From the NCBI RefSeq assembly GCF_034427655.1, contig NZ_JAXOFX010000002.1:372001-436000 (forward strand): 64,000 nt of DNA. Direction: 5' to 3'. Of the stretch, positions 9,172-17,392 are shown piece by piece (position 1 is the first letter of the stretch; each line of letters begins with the position of its first letter). This DNA comes from Robertmurraya_A mangrovi (GTDB lineage Bacteria > Bacillota > Bacilli > Bacillales > Cytobacillaceae). Under the pieces are notes generated by a model. The model had not been told where the DNA came from and did not search any database. It worked only from the letters and a program-made list of their open reading frames with translations. A program made the translations under genes and the position numbers.

Positions 9172-9972
9172 ATGAATATGTTTTTTCATGAGTTAAAAGC
9201 TCACAGAAAATCTCTCATGATTTGGTGTATAGGGGTTATTTTGATGGTAGTAGGTGGGATGAGTAAGTACGGGGGCATGGAAGCTTCAGGACAATCCATG
9301 AATGAACTGATGGCTAGTATGCCGAAAGTGTTACAGTCTATCATGGGAACGGGGAGTCTAGATTTATCAACAGTAGGTGGTTATTTTGGGGTCCTCTTTT
9401 TATATTTAATGATTATGACCTCTATACATGGGGCCATGTTAGGGGCAAATATTGTATCAAAAGAGGAGCGGGATAAAACAGCGGAGTTTTTGTTAGTAAA
9501 GCCGGTTTCGAGGAAAGAGATCATCACGGCAAAACTACTAGCTTCCCTTACCAACATTCTCATACTTAATATAACCACATTAACTGCGTCTATTTTAATC
9601 GTGAACTACTATAGTGAAGGGGACCGTAACTTAACCTCTGAAATCGTTATATTATTAATCGGAATGTTCATTTTACAAATATTGTTTATGGTCATCGGGA
9701 CCGCGATTGCCAGTTTGAATAAAAACTCAAAGGCAGCAACTTCTTTATCAACGGGACTGTTGCTATTCACGTTTCTATTATCAATAATAATAGATTTAAA
9801 TGAAAAGCTTGAAGGGTTACGGTTTTTGACTCCTTTTAAATATTTTGAAGCAAAAAATATATTAGTTGGCGAAGGCTTAGAAATGGTTTATCTACTTTTA
9901 TCCCTTATGATGATCCTCGCTTCCATTTGGGTTACCTATTTCTTTTATGAGAAAAGAGATTTAAGGATTTAA
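9172..9972 (+). CDS. ABC-2 type exporter permease, copy 2
   Basis: 266 aa, ATG behind AGGAGGGATGTTAG. Same architecture as the gene before it: MNMFFHELKAHRKSLMIW, a block around ANIVSKEERDKTAEFLLVKPVSRKEIITAKLLAS, and TPFKYFEAKNIL near the C-terminus. The two copies align end to end without gaps larger than a few residues, indicating tandem duplication and later divergence. Last gene of the operon; a hairpin follows at 10029. No accessory gene hints at the substrate. Confidence 0.88.
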   Translation: MNMFFHELKAHRKSLMIWCIGVILMVVGGMSKYGGMEASGQSMNELMASMPKVLQSIMGTGSLDLSTVGGYFGVLFLYLMIMTSIHGAMLGANIVSKEERDKTAEFLLVKPVSRKEIITAKLLASLTNILILNITTLTASILIVNYYSEGDRNLTSEIVILLIGMFILQILFMVIGTAIASLNKNSKAATSLSTGLLLFTFLLSIIIDLNEKLEGLRFLTPFKYFEAKNILVGEGLEMVYLLLSLMMILASIWVTYFFYEKRDLRI

Positions 9973-10028
9973 CTGTAAGAGCTTTGAAAATGACGAGTAA
10001 CCAAGTTATGATATAGTATAGAAAAAAG

Positions 10029-10056
10029 TCCGATGCTACTTTGGCATCGGATTATT
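10029..10056 (+). terminator. Terminator of the ABC operon
   Basis: Perfect eight-base-pair stem TCCGATGC / GCATCGGA, seven-base loop, then a weak T-rich tail (TTATTCATTT). Confidence 0.65.
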
Positions 10057-10079
10057 CATTTGAAAGGAGTGAGAGGTAC

Positions 10080-11006
10080 GTGGAAGTGTTTTTTCTAGGT
10101 ACAGGTGCCGGAATTCCTGCTAAGCTTCGAAATGTGACATCTATCGCTTTAAAGCTTTTGGAAGAAAGAGGAGCCATATGGTTATTTGATTGTGGAGAAG
10201 CTACTCAACATCAAATCTTACATACATCTATTAAACCGAGAAGAATTGAAAAAATATTTATTACTCATCTCCATGGCGACCATATATACGGTCTTCCTGG
10301 CTTACTTTCAAGTCGTTCCTTCCAAGCTGGAGATACCGAAGTGACGGTTTACGGTCCAAAAGGATTGAAGGAATATATTGAAGTCAGCTTGGCCGTTAGT
10401 CAGACGTTTTTAAAATACCCTTTACATATTATTGAAATAGAAGAGGGAATGATTTTTGAGGATGACCAGTTTTTAGTGGAGGCGAGATTGTTAGAACACG
10501 GAATCCCTTCTTATGGCTATCGAATTATCGAAAAAGATCGCCCTGGTACACTAATGGTCGAAAAGCTAAAGGAAGCAGGTATTCCCCCGGGCCCATTGTA
10601 TAAGAAGATTAAGAATGGTGAACAAGTGATACTAGATGATGGTACTGTTGTAGATCCCGCGGACTTCGTTGGTCCCGATCAAAAGGGAAGAATTGTGTCA
10701 ATCTTAGGAGACACGAGGATTTCAGAAGCCTCAGTGTTATTGGCAAAAGAAGCAGATTTGCTTGTCCATGAAGCAACATTCTCTATGGGTGATGAAAACT
10801 TAGCCTATGATTATTTTCATTCAACCTCTTATCAAGCGGCCAAAATTGCTGTCCAAGCTAATGCAAAAAAGCTCTGTTTAACGCACATAAGCTCCAGATA
10901 TGACAAAGTTGCCTCTCTTGAGTTGGCTGCTGAAGCACAAACCATCTTCCCAAACACCGTTGTTGCGGAAGATTTCATGGAGATTGTAGTTCCAGTTCAG
11001 AAGTAG
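10080..11006 (+). CDS. rnz: Ribonuclease Z
   Basis: 308 aa from GTG at 10080, ten bases after AAAGGAG; this start gives MEVFFLGTGAG, the conserved beginning of the family, whereas the frame stays open upstream into the preceding terminator. Metallo-beta-lactamase-fold endonuclease that matures the 3' end of tRNA precursors lacking an encoded CCA. Visible: THLHGDH zinc motif (His63, His65, Asp67, His68), GDTR with the bridging Asp, and LTHISSRY. The window also contains a tRNA-Ala gene without CCA (22343), a natural substrate class. Length equals B. subtilis Rnz to within a residue or two. Confidence 0.96.
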   Translation: MEVFFLGTGAGIPAKLRNVTSIALKLLEERGAIWLFDCGEATQHQILHTSIKPRRIEKIFITHLHGDHIYGLPGLLSSRSFQAGDTEVTVYGPKGLKEYIEVSLAVSQTFLKYPLHIIEIEEGMIFEDDQFLVEARLLEHGIPSYGYRIIEKDRPGTLMVEKLKEAGIPPGPLYKKIKNGEQVILDDGTVVDPADFVGPDQKGRIVSILGDTRISEASVLLAKEADLLVHEATFSMGDENLAYDYFHSTSYQAAKIAVQANAKKLCLTHISSRYDKVASLELAAEAQTIFPNTVVAEDFMEIVVPVQK

Positions 11007-11027
11007 AGTGGAGGGCTTAGGTTAATT

Positions 11028-11134
11028 TTGCGAAATCGTGGGCTTTTTGCGAAAAAGTAAATAATTTTGTGATTTTCGGATTTATTTTGCGAAAAAATGA
11101 TTTTTTTTTGCGAAAATCCCAGTATTTTTGCGAA
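11028..11134. repeat. Intergenic array of TTGCGAA units at about 20-bp period
   Basis: The core TTGCGAA begins at 11028, 11047, 11087, 11108 and 11128, with a decayed copy (TTGTGAT) at 11067, giving steps of 19, 20, 20, 21 and 20 bases. Each core is preceded by a T run and usually followed by an A run. The array lies between the convergent rnz and namA genes. Unit sequence between cores varies, so only phase and core are kept. Function unknown. Confidence 0.8.
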
Positions 11135-11137
11135 CAT

Positions 11138-11160
11138 AAAAAAGAGGGCATCATGCCCTC
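11138..11160 (-). terminator. Terminator of namA (probably bidirectional with rnz)
   Basis: GAGGGCAT / ATGCCCTC palindrome with A6 on one side and T-rich sequence on the other, between the convergent genes. Confidence 0.8.
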
Positions 11161-11164
11161 TTTA

Positions 11165-12181
11165 TTACCAGCCTCTATCATACTGCTTCGGTGGCTCAAT
11201 TTCGTATCCCAACTCTTTTGCTGCTGTTCGTGGCCAGTACGGATCACGTAGAAGGGCACGAGCAATAAAAATTAAATCAGCACGATCATTTTGAAGAATT
11301 TCTTCTCCTTGTAGACCGGATGTAATCAGGCCGACTGCACCAGTTGGTATCTCAGCGCCATGCTTTATTTTTTCAGCGAATCCTACTTGGTAACCTGGAT
11401 ATGTAGGGATATGTGCGGGTACAACTGCGCCTGAACTCACGTCGATTAAGTCTACACCTTGTTCTTTCATCCACTTGCTCATTTGAACATAATCTTCAAT
11501 GTGTAAGCCTTCCTCATTGTAATCGGAAGCAGAAACTCTCACCAATAATGGCCCTTCCCATACTTCTTTCACTCCATCGATTACTTCGCGTAGGAAGCGG
11601 TAGCGATTTTCAGGAGAACCACCATATTCATCTGTTCGCTTATTGGTTAACGGAGACAAGAATTCGTTGATTAAGTAGCCATGTGCTCCGTGAATTTCAA
11701 TCACATCAAATCCAGCTTCTAAAGCTCTTTTTGCTCCTTTTACAAAAGCTGAGATGGTTTCGTTAATTTCTTCTTTTGTCATTTCTTTTGGTGTTTTCAT
11801 TTTTTCATTAAAAGGAAGACTAGAAGGTGCAATAATTTCACCATCAATCATAGCTTTTCTACCTGCATGAGCCAGTTGAATTCCTGTTTTAGCTCCATGC
11901 TCCTTCATTAAATCGGTTAATTGCTTTAAGCCTTCAACATGGCTGTCATCCCAAATTCCTAAATCTTGAGGAGAGATTCTTCCTTGAGCTGTAACCGCCG
12001 TTGCTTCAACAATAATCAAACCAACTTGCCCAACAGCACGACTTGTGTAATGAGTTAAATGCCAGTTTTGTACTTTACCATCTTCGTTATGGCTTGAGTA
12101 CATACACATCGGTGCCATCACAATTCGGTTTTTAAAAGTAACATTCTTAATCGTATAAGGTGAAAATAGTTTTGGTGCCAA
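11165..12181 (-). CDS. namA: NADPH dehydrogenase, old yellow enzyme family (NamA/YqjM)
   Basis: 338 aa from a TTG start with AGGAGG nine bases upstream. FMN-containing reductase of activated C=C bonds and nitro compounds, linked to oxidative stress and xenobiotics. The diagnostic YqjM-type residues are all at their usual numbers: Cys26 and Tyr28 in APMCMYSS, the substrate-binding pair His164/His167 in IEIHGAHGY, and the C-terminal arginine finger Arg336 in YDRGW. Also NEKMKTP and the FMN-phosphate region ITSGLQ. Not linked to its neighbours in an operon. Confidence 0.97.
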   Translation of the reverse strand: MAPKLFSPYTIKNVTFKNRIVMAPMCMYSSHNEDGKVQNWHLTHYTSRAVGQVGLIIVEATAVTAQGRISPQDLGIWDDSHVEGLKQLTDLMKEHGAKTGIQLAHAGRKAMIDGEIIAPSSLPFNEKMKTPKEMTKEEINETISAFVKGAKRALEAGFDVIEIHGAHGYLINEFLSPLTNKRTDEYGGSPENRYRFLREVIDGVKEVWEGPLLVRVSASDYNEEGLHIEDYVQMSKWMKEQGVDLIDVSSGAVVPAHIPTYPGYQVGFAEKIKHGAEIPTGAVGLITSGLQGEEILQNDRADLIFIARALLRDPYWPRTAAKELGYEIEPPKQYDRGW

Positions 12182-12475
12182 GATAAATAACCTCCTTTAT
12201 TTCGGTGTCCTAAATAATTACAGTATATCAGGGGACTCTCATTTTGAAAAAGAAGTTGCTTTACAAAAGGCTCTTTTCTAAAACTTTGTTGCTTCTCACA
12301 TAGTTAAACCAGCCTATAAAATATACATCCTATATTGGGCTTAAAAGTTTATCAGTTTTAGAAAAAGCCTTACCATCTAAATTTGTAGCACTCTTTAACT
12401 ATTAAGGGCTAAAAATCGGCCTTTGGATTTTTACAAAAACAACAATCATCATGAAAACAGCCTTACAAAAAAAGC

Positions 12476-13627
12476 TTACTTTTTCTCTCTGAGTTCACTC
12501 AATCGATATTTTGTCCCCCTCCATACAATTCCACCTCTTACAAAAGTAAGGAAGCTTGCTCGAATAATAGAGTAAATAAAGAGAAGGGCTGTGATTGGAA
12601 AGACCAAAAACATAGAGGGGGAGAAGGTTGTCATTCTTCTAATAATAATGCTGTATAGAACCGCTAACACAACAACATTGGCAAAGCTTAAGAGAAAAAT
12701 TGTTGTGTCTGTACTCAATAAAGTGAAAAACGGAAGTACTTGTGAAAAAAAGGTACCAGTGATTGCAAGTAAAACCATACTCATTCGATAATGGAGCCCA
12801 GCAAATGTGTTCTTTTCAAGGCCAATAAAAGCTTCTCTCAAACTACCGTACCATTCCACCTCAAGAAGGTTCAAGGCGGTCACAATTCGTTGATTAAAGC
12901 CCCTTTGCTTCATAAGCATACCAAGCATAAGGTCATCGTCCGGTCGCATTTTAATGGTTTCATGTGTACCTAATTTTTTATATGCTTCTTTTGAAACTAA
13001 GTTAAATGCCCCAATCCCCATTCCTGTCTTTGAGCTCTTCCTATTAGCGAGCCATGGTCTTTTATAGTAGGAGAACCCAAATAGAAAAAATCCAATAAAA
13101 CTTCTTAACCAAAACCTTTTTCCGTTTAAGTTTGGGGCTGCAGTTAGGTGGTCTAGATTGTTTTTGGTAAAATATTGAACGGCCTTCCCAATAGCATCAT
13201 CCTTAAAAATAACATCAGCGTCTGTAAATAATAGCAGCTCTCCAGAGGCTTTTTTTGAACCAACATGTAAAGCGTGATTTTTCCCTAACCATCCCGCTGG
13301 CAATGCCTCAATATGAATGACTTTCGCTCTTGAATCTTCTTTTTGAATGTTATCCATTATTTTTCCGGTTTGATCAACGGAACGATCGTTTACCAGAATC
13401 CATTCAATAGGTTCGTATTTTTGTAAAAACTGACTCTTAATACTATGTTCAATGGACTTTTCTTCATTACGAGCAGCTACAATAATAGATAATTTAGGTC
13501 CTTGTTGTGATGGCTCTTCCTCCTCAAGCCGATTTAAGTTATTAAATCCTATAATGGCATCGATGAGTGCAGCTATCCAAATGAGCAAGCTTAAGGAAAG
13601 TAATATTGTTAATATCATACATACCAT
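12476..13627 (-). CDS. Membrane-anchored family 2 glycosyltransferase
   Basis: 383 aa; ATG at 13627, with an alternative ATG at 13618 that is better spaced from the weak AAAAGG. Visible: an N-terminal membrane segment (about 4-26), GT-A fold with LSIIVAARNEEKSIEHSI, the DxD motif TDADV, LPAGWLGKNHAL, RPDDD, and two or three C-terminal membrane helices ending in RGGIVWRGTKY. That arrangement resembles carotenoid/hopanoid-type glycosyltransferases such as CrtQ and HpnB. Acceptor unknown. It lies 97 bp downstream of proI on the same strand with no terminator visible between, so the proline T-box may also govern it. Confidence 0.85.
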   Translation of the reverse strand: MVCMILTILLSLSLLIWIAALIDAIIGFNNLNRLEEEEPSQQGPKLSIIVAARNEEKSIEHSIKSQFLQKYEPIEWILVNDRSVDQTGKIMDNIQKEDSRAKVIHIEALPAGWLGKNHALHVGSKKASGELLLFTDADVIFKDDAIGKAVQYFTKNNLDHLTAAPNLNGKRFWLRSFIGFFLFGFSYYKRPWLANRKSSKTGMGIGAFNLVSKEAYKKLGTHETIKMRPDDDLMLGMLMKQRGFNQRIVTALNLLEVEWYGSLREAFIGLEKNTFAGLHYRMSMVLLAITGTFFSQVLPFFTLLSTDTTIFLLSFANVVVLAVLYSIIIRRMTTFSPSMFLVFPITALLFIYSIIRASFLTFVRGGIVWRGTKYRLSELREKK

Positions 13628-13724
13628 GCCTTTTTTCTAAAATTGTAAACAAGTTTTTTGAGCTAGGTAATTTTCAATGTGTTTTTTATAAGCTTCTTTG
13701 AGTAAAAATTACGAAACCCCAAAA

Positions 13725-14564
13725 TCAACCTTTAGAGATAGTTAACTCTGCGGTTAAGGACTCTCCCATACGCTTTGATTGGGCAGTCGCTTCTTGGATG
13801 CAGTTAATAAATGCTTTTTGGACCCCATGCGTCTCTAATACTTTAATTCCTGCTTCCGTTGTTCCGCCTGGGCTCGTAACTTCTCTGCGTAACTGCTCTG
13901 GCTTTTTAGTTGTCTTTGAAAGCATATCTGCTGCACCTAGTAGGGTCTGAACAATAAGCTGTTTGGCCAGTTCTCTTTCTAATCCTATTTCAACCGCGCT
14001 TTTCTCCATAGCTTCTACAAGGTAATAGATATAAGCAGGACCGCTTCCGCTTAACCCTGTTACGGCATCTAATTGCTCTTCTTTTACAAAAGTCGTAAGT
14101 CCGACCGTTTCAAATAAGGTTTTTACTAATTTGGTTTGTGATGAGGAGACGTTTTCGTTTGCGGCTAAAGCCGTTGCAGACTTTCCAATAGTGGCAGATG
14201 TGTTGGGCATAGCTCTTACAATGGCTAGTGATTTCTCGGCAAGTATTTCTATACTCTCAATCGAAACACCTGCAAGAACTGATACAATCAGCATTTCTTT
14301 TGTTAAAAAATGCTTACATTGCTCAACAGCTGAAGCAACATCTTTAGGCTTCATGGCTAGCACAATAAGATCAGTATCATTTAAAATTTCTTCCCAGTTG
14401 TAAGAGGTGCTCACTCCATATTGCTCGTTTAATTGTTGTAATCTTTCCTCGTTACTCCTATTGGTAACCCATATTTGTTTACCGCTAAGTAACTTATTTT
14501 CGACAATACCTGAAATAAGTGCTTCTGCCATGGAACCTGCCCCAATTACTGCTAGTTTTTTCAA
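13725..14564 (-). CDS. proI: Pyrroline-5-carboxylate reductase (ProI)
   Basis: 279 aa from TTG at 14564, behind AAGGAGGAGA. Last step of proline synthesis: 1-pyrroline-5-carboxylate plus NAD(P)H to proline. Visible: Rossmann motif VIGAGSMAEALISG (6-19), VLAMKPKDV, SVLAGVSIESIE, VRAMPNTSATIG, and the C-terminal signature SGSGPAYIYYLVEAM ... SPGGTTEAGIKVLE. B. subtilis has several P5C reductases; the genomic position after yqjM-type genes matches proI. Expression is controlled by the proline T-box just upstream. Confidence 0.96.
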   Translation of the reverse strand: MKKLAVIGAGSMAEALISGIVENKLLSGKQIWVTNRSNEERLQQLNEQYGVSTSYNWEEILNDTDLIVLAMKPKDVASAVEQCKHFLTKEMLIVSVLAGVSIESIEILAEKSLAIVRAMPNTSATIGKSATALAANENVSSSQTKLVKTLFETVGLTTFVKEEQLDAVTGLSGSGPAYIYYLVEAMEKSAVEIGLERELAKQLIVQTLLGAADMLSKTTKKPEQLRREVTSPGGTTEAGIKVLETHGVQKAFINCIQEATAQSKRMGESLTAELTISKG

Positions 14565-14633
14565 TCCAATCTCCTCCTTAGTTTTTATAGTTTTAACGTA
14601 GAGAAAAATTCTTACTTGCTATTTTAAGAATTA

Positions 14634-14895
14634 AAAAGACCCTTCATCCTGTAAAAAGGACGAAAGGTCTTAGCTTCCGTGGTACCACCTTCATTCACAG
14701 TCCCCCTGAGCAAAGAGAGTCTGCAACTCGAATCCAATAACGCTGGAGAGGCGGCTAGGTTTTCCTAACAGCTCATAAGGTAGGTTCAATGGGTAAGGGG
14801 ACGGTGAAGCCTTTCAGCCGATGAGCTTCACTCTCTTTCGTCTTTACTCCATTTACTGGCCTTAATCATTGCTTCTTTAACGTAGTAAATTTTAA
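14634..14895 (-). promoter_or_regulatory. Proline-specific T-box leader of proI
   Basis: On the minus strand this leader contains a stem I region with an AGTA motif, a specifier loop where GAA is followed by CCT (14784-14782), a proline codon, a T-box core GGTGGTACCAC (14679-14689 region), and a terminator whose arms AGACCTTTCGTCC and AGGATGAAGGGTCT (14635-14670) end in a T run. Uncharged tRNA-Pro pairing with the CCU specifier and with TGGT should favour the antiterminator. T-box control of proI is established in B. subtilis. The core reads ACCACG rather than the commoner ACCGCG. Confidence 0.9.
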
Positions 14896-14900
14896 TTGTG

Positions 14901-14930
14901 ATTATGCTAGAAATTCAGCATGTCTGTCAA
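14901..14930 (-). promoter_or_regulatory. Sigma-A promoter of the proI leader
   Basis: On the minus strand TTGACA (14930-14925), 18-bp spacer, CATAAT (14906-14901), immediately upstream of the T-box leader. Confidence 0.75.
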
Positions 14931-15177
14931 GGTGAATTTTTTATATAAAGAAACATTTTTTTGATTTAATTATGTGAAAATAATGACAATTAAAATGTTT
15001 AGAGATACACTTATGATTACATACTAATGCTATTTATTGTTTAGGTTACATATATTAGAGTAGCTAGGGCTGTATATAAGCTAATTACATATATTTTTGT
15101 AAAATGATTTTTTTCATAATACTTCTAAAAGTAAAAGAAGATTTTTTATTTAAATATAATGTTTAAGGAGATAAAAA

Positions 15178-16146
15178 ATGACTGAATGGAAAAACGGAAT
15201 TGCTAAAATTTCTTTGCCTACTCCTTTTCCCGTTGGCGATGTAAATGTCTATGTCGTGAAGGGAAATCGCCTTACTCTCGTTGATGTCGGCCCTAAAACA
15301 GATCAAGCGTGGCGTTCTTTAAATGAACAGCTTAAAGAGTTAAACCTCACTCCCTCTGACATAGAGCAGGTGGTCTTAACCCATCATCATCCAGATCATG
15401 CTGGATTACTGGACTTTTTCCCAGAAACTCTACCTGTGTACGGTCATTGGGTTAATGAAAGATGGCTAAACCGTACAGAAGATTTTTATAGTCAGCATCA
15501 GCAGTTTTTTCACAAACTTTTTATTGAGTTTGGAATACCTGATCGGTTCTTTAAGTTTATTGAAGGACTGAAGAAAACGTTAATATACTCCTGTAATCGT
15601 TCTTTAACAGGTCATTTGGCAGAAAGAGATTATCCGTTAGGTTTAGAGGAGTGGAGAGTGATTGAAACTCCTGGACATGCGCAAAGTCATATTGGTTTAT
15701 TCCGTGAGAAAGATGGAGTTTTTATTGGTGGAGATCACATTTTAGCCCATATCTCACCTAATCCAATTATTGAGCCACCCCTACCAGGTGAAGTGGAGCG
15801 ACCTAAATCGCTTCTTCAGTACAACCATTCTTTACGAAAGCTACGGGAATACCCTATTCAATTAGTCTATTCGGGGCATGGAGAGGAAGTCATAAATACA
15901 AATGAACTTATAGAAAAAAGGTTAAAACGTCAGCATGAACGTGCCATGCAGGTGAAAAAGTGGCTAGATCAAGAATCTTTAACGGTTTTTGAAACCTGCC
16001 AACGCCTTTTTCCTACTGTCTATGAGCGTGAATTATCTTTAACCTTATCTGAAACGGTTGCTCAGCTTGACTATTTAGTTGATTTAGAGGAAATTTATAT
16101 TAACAATGACCATGGTGTGTATCGCTATTCTTCTAACCTGAGGTGA
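15178..16146 (+). CDS. yqjP: Metallo-beta-lactamase-fold hydrolase (YqjP)
   Basis: 322 aa, ATG behind AAGGAGATAAAAA. Cytosolic MBL-fold hydrolase: zinc motif THHHPDH (His69, His71, Asp73, His74), ETPGHAQSHIG with the next metal His, FIGGDHI with the bridging Asp, and YSGHGE. The C-terminal 90 residues are helical, as in the YqjP/LACTB2-like subfamily. Substrate not known. It is four bases upstream of yqjQ, so the two are translated from one message. The 250 bp before it are A/T-rich with no clear promoter. Confidence 0.88.
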   Translation: MTEWKNGIAKISLPTPFPVGDVNVYVVKGNRLTLVDVGPKTDQAWRSLNEQLKELNLTPSDIEQVVLTHHHPDHAGLLDFFPETLPVYGHWVNERWLNRTEDFYSQHQQFFHKLFIEFGIPDRFFKFIEGLKKTLIYSCNRSLTGHLAERDYPLGLEEWRVIETPGHAQSHIGLFREKDGVFIGGDHILAHISPNPIIEPPLPGEVERPKSLLQYNHSLRKLREYPIQLVYSGHGEEVINTNELIEKRLKRQHERAMQVKKWLDQESLTVFETCQRLFPTVYERELSLTLSETVAQLDYLVDLEEIYINNDHGVYRYSSNLR

Positions 16147-16150
16147 GTAA

Positions 16151-16948
16151 ATGACAACAAAGAGTCTTAGTGGAAAAAATATTTTCATTACTGGAGCATC
16201 GGGAGGAATCGGTGCTGAGATCGCTCGACTTTGTGCAGCTAGGGGAGCGAATCTCTATCTTTTTGCTAGAAGCCTAGATAAGTTAGAGGCGCTTAAATCG
16301 GATTTGGGAAATCAATATCCAGTCAAAATAGAAGTTCATCGTTTGGATGTTTCTGATACCGATGCCATTCATGAAGTGTTCACAACCGTATTAAAGGATC
16401 TTAAAACGGTTGACATCCTTGTGAATAACGCAGGTTATGGAATTTTTCGTGAAGCCCATGAAGCAAGCGTGGATGAAGTAAAAGGGATGTTTAACGTAAA
16501 TGTAGTAGGTTTAATGGCTTGTACAAGTATGGTTCTCCCCTTTATGAGGGAACAAAGAAGCGGTCACATTATCAATATCGCTTCTCAAGCCGGGAAAATT
16601 GCCACTCCAAAATCAAGTGTCTATTCTGCTACCAAACATGCTGTTCTTGGTTATACGAATAGTTTAAGAATGGAACTTGCCGACTTAAATGTTTTCGTTA
16701 CATCTGTAAATCCAGGTCCCATTGCGACTAATTTCTTCAACATTGCAGACGAACAAGGTACATATGTGAAAAATATACAAAGGTTTATGCTGCAACCGGA
16801 ATTCGTAGCTAAGAAAGTGGTAGATGCGATGCTTACTCGTACAAGAGAGATTAATCTGCCTAGCTGGATGAATCTTGGCAGCGTATTTTACGCTTTATTT
16901 CCAAGGGTATTTGAGCGAATTGGAAAGCGGGCTTTTAATCAAAAATAG
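16151..16948 (+). CDS. yqjQ: Short-chain dehydrogenase/reductase (YqjQ)
   Basis: 265 aa, ATG four bases after yqjP, with GAGGTGAG as ribosome-binding site inside the yqjP end. Classical NAD(P)-dependent SDR: TGASGGIG (14-21), NNAG (92-95), and the catalytic triad Ser145, Tyr158, Lys162 in IASQ...YSATK. The NPGPIATNF block follows. Substrate unknown; co-translation with an MBL-fold hydrolase suggests consecutive action on one metabolite, which is inference. Confidence 0.9.
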   Translation: MTTKSLSGKNIFITGASGGIGAEIARLCAARGANLYLFARSLDKLEALKSDLGNQYPVKIEVHRLDVSDTDAIHEVFTTVLKDLKTVDILVNNAGYGIFREAHEASVDEVKGMFNVNVVGLMACTSMVLPFMREQRSGHIINIASQAGKIATPKSSVYSATKHAVLGYTNSLRMELADLNVFVTSVNPGPIATNFFNIADEQGTYVKNIQRFMLQPEFVAKKVVDAMLTRTREINLPSWMNLGSVFYALFPRVFERIGKRAFNQK

Positions 16949-16950
16949 TT

Positions 16951-16986
16951 AAAAAAATCACCTCGTTCCTTGAGGTGATTTTTTTC
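16951..16986. terminator. Bidirectional terminator between yqjQ and yqzH
   Basis: Stem AAAAATCACCTC / GAGGTGATTTTT, flanked by A and T runs so it can act for both convergent genes. Confidence 0.85.
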
Positions 16987-16992
16987 TTCTTC

Positions 16993-17187
16993 TTAGCCTG
17001 TATAAAATTCATATACAAGATCGTTGATAATATCATGTAGTGAATGGTCAGGATCATTTTTTCTTGCTTCTACAATTTTGCAATAAAGCTCCTCAAAATC
17101 CTCTTCCGTTAACGGAATCTCATCAAATTCATGTCGATATTGTTTAAAGCAATTTTGAACCATTTTATAAATGAATTTTTTGTCCAT
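16993..17187 (-). CDS. yqzH: Small conserved protein, YqzH-like
   Basis: 64 aa from the ATG at 17187, six bases after GAGGTG; a GTG at 17196 lies inside that ribosome-binding site and is rejected. Acidic, probably helical, no signal or membrane segment: DKKFIYKMVQNCFKQY, PLTEEDFEELYCKIVEA. Size and position (after yqjQ, before uvrX) match YqzH of B. subtilis, a protein of unknown function. Assigned by synteny and general resemblance only. Confidence 0.7.
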   Translation of the reverse strand: MDKKFIYKMVQNCFKQYRHEFDEIPLTEEDFEELYCKIVEARKNDPDHSLHDIINDLVYEFYTG

Positions 17188-17310
17188 AAATGACACCTCA
17201 AAAGAGATTATAACTCTATTATCCCTTTAGTGGCATCTGAAATATAACAGACATGGCCCTGAACATCAGAAAGGAGCTGTCGTTAAATGTAAAAATATTT
17301 CCATTGAAAC

Positions 17311-17324
17311 CGAACGTATATTCC
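17311..17324 (+). promoter_or_regulatory. LexA (SOS) box 1 of uvrX-yolD
   Basis: CGAACGTATATTCC differs at one position from the Bacillus LexA consensus CGAAC-RNRY-GTTYC. Confidence 0.7.
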
Positions 17325-17350
17325 CTTAATATAAGTAATATACTATAAAC

Positions 17351-17364
17351 AGAACGGATGTTCT
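17351..17364 (+). promoter_or_regulatory. LexA (SOS) box 2 of uvrX-yolD
   Basis: AGAACGGATGTTCT has symmetric arms AGAAC / GTTCT around four bases and fits the consensus except for the outermost bases. A TATACT -10 box (17339-17344) lies between the two boxes. Confidence 0.72.
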
Positions 17365-17392
17365 TTAAATTACTTTGAAGGAGGGTAGGATC

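Noticed and set aside
11017..11294. Several small ORFs across the TTGCGAA array and namA end
   Set aside because: Repetitive translation of the array and antisense to namA; no proper start signals.
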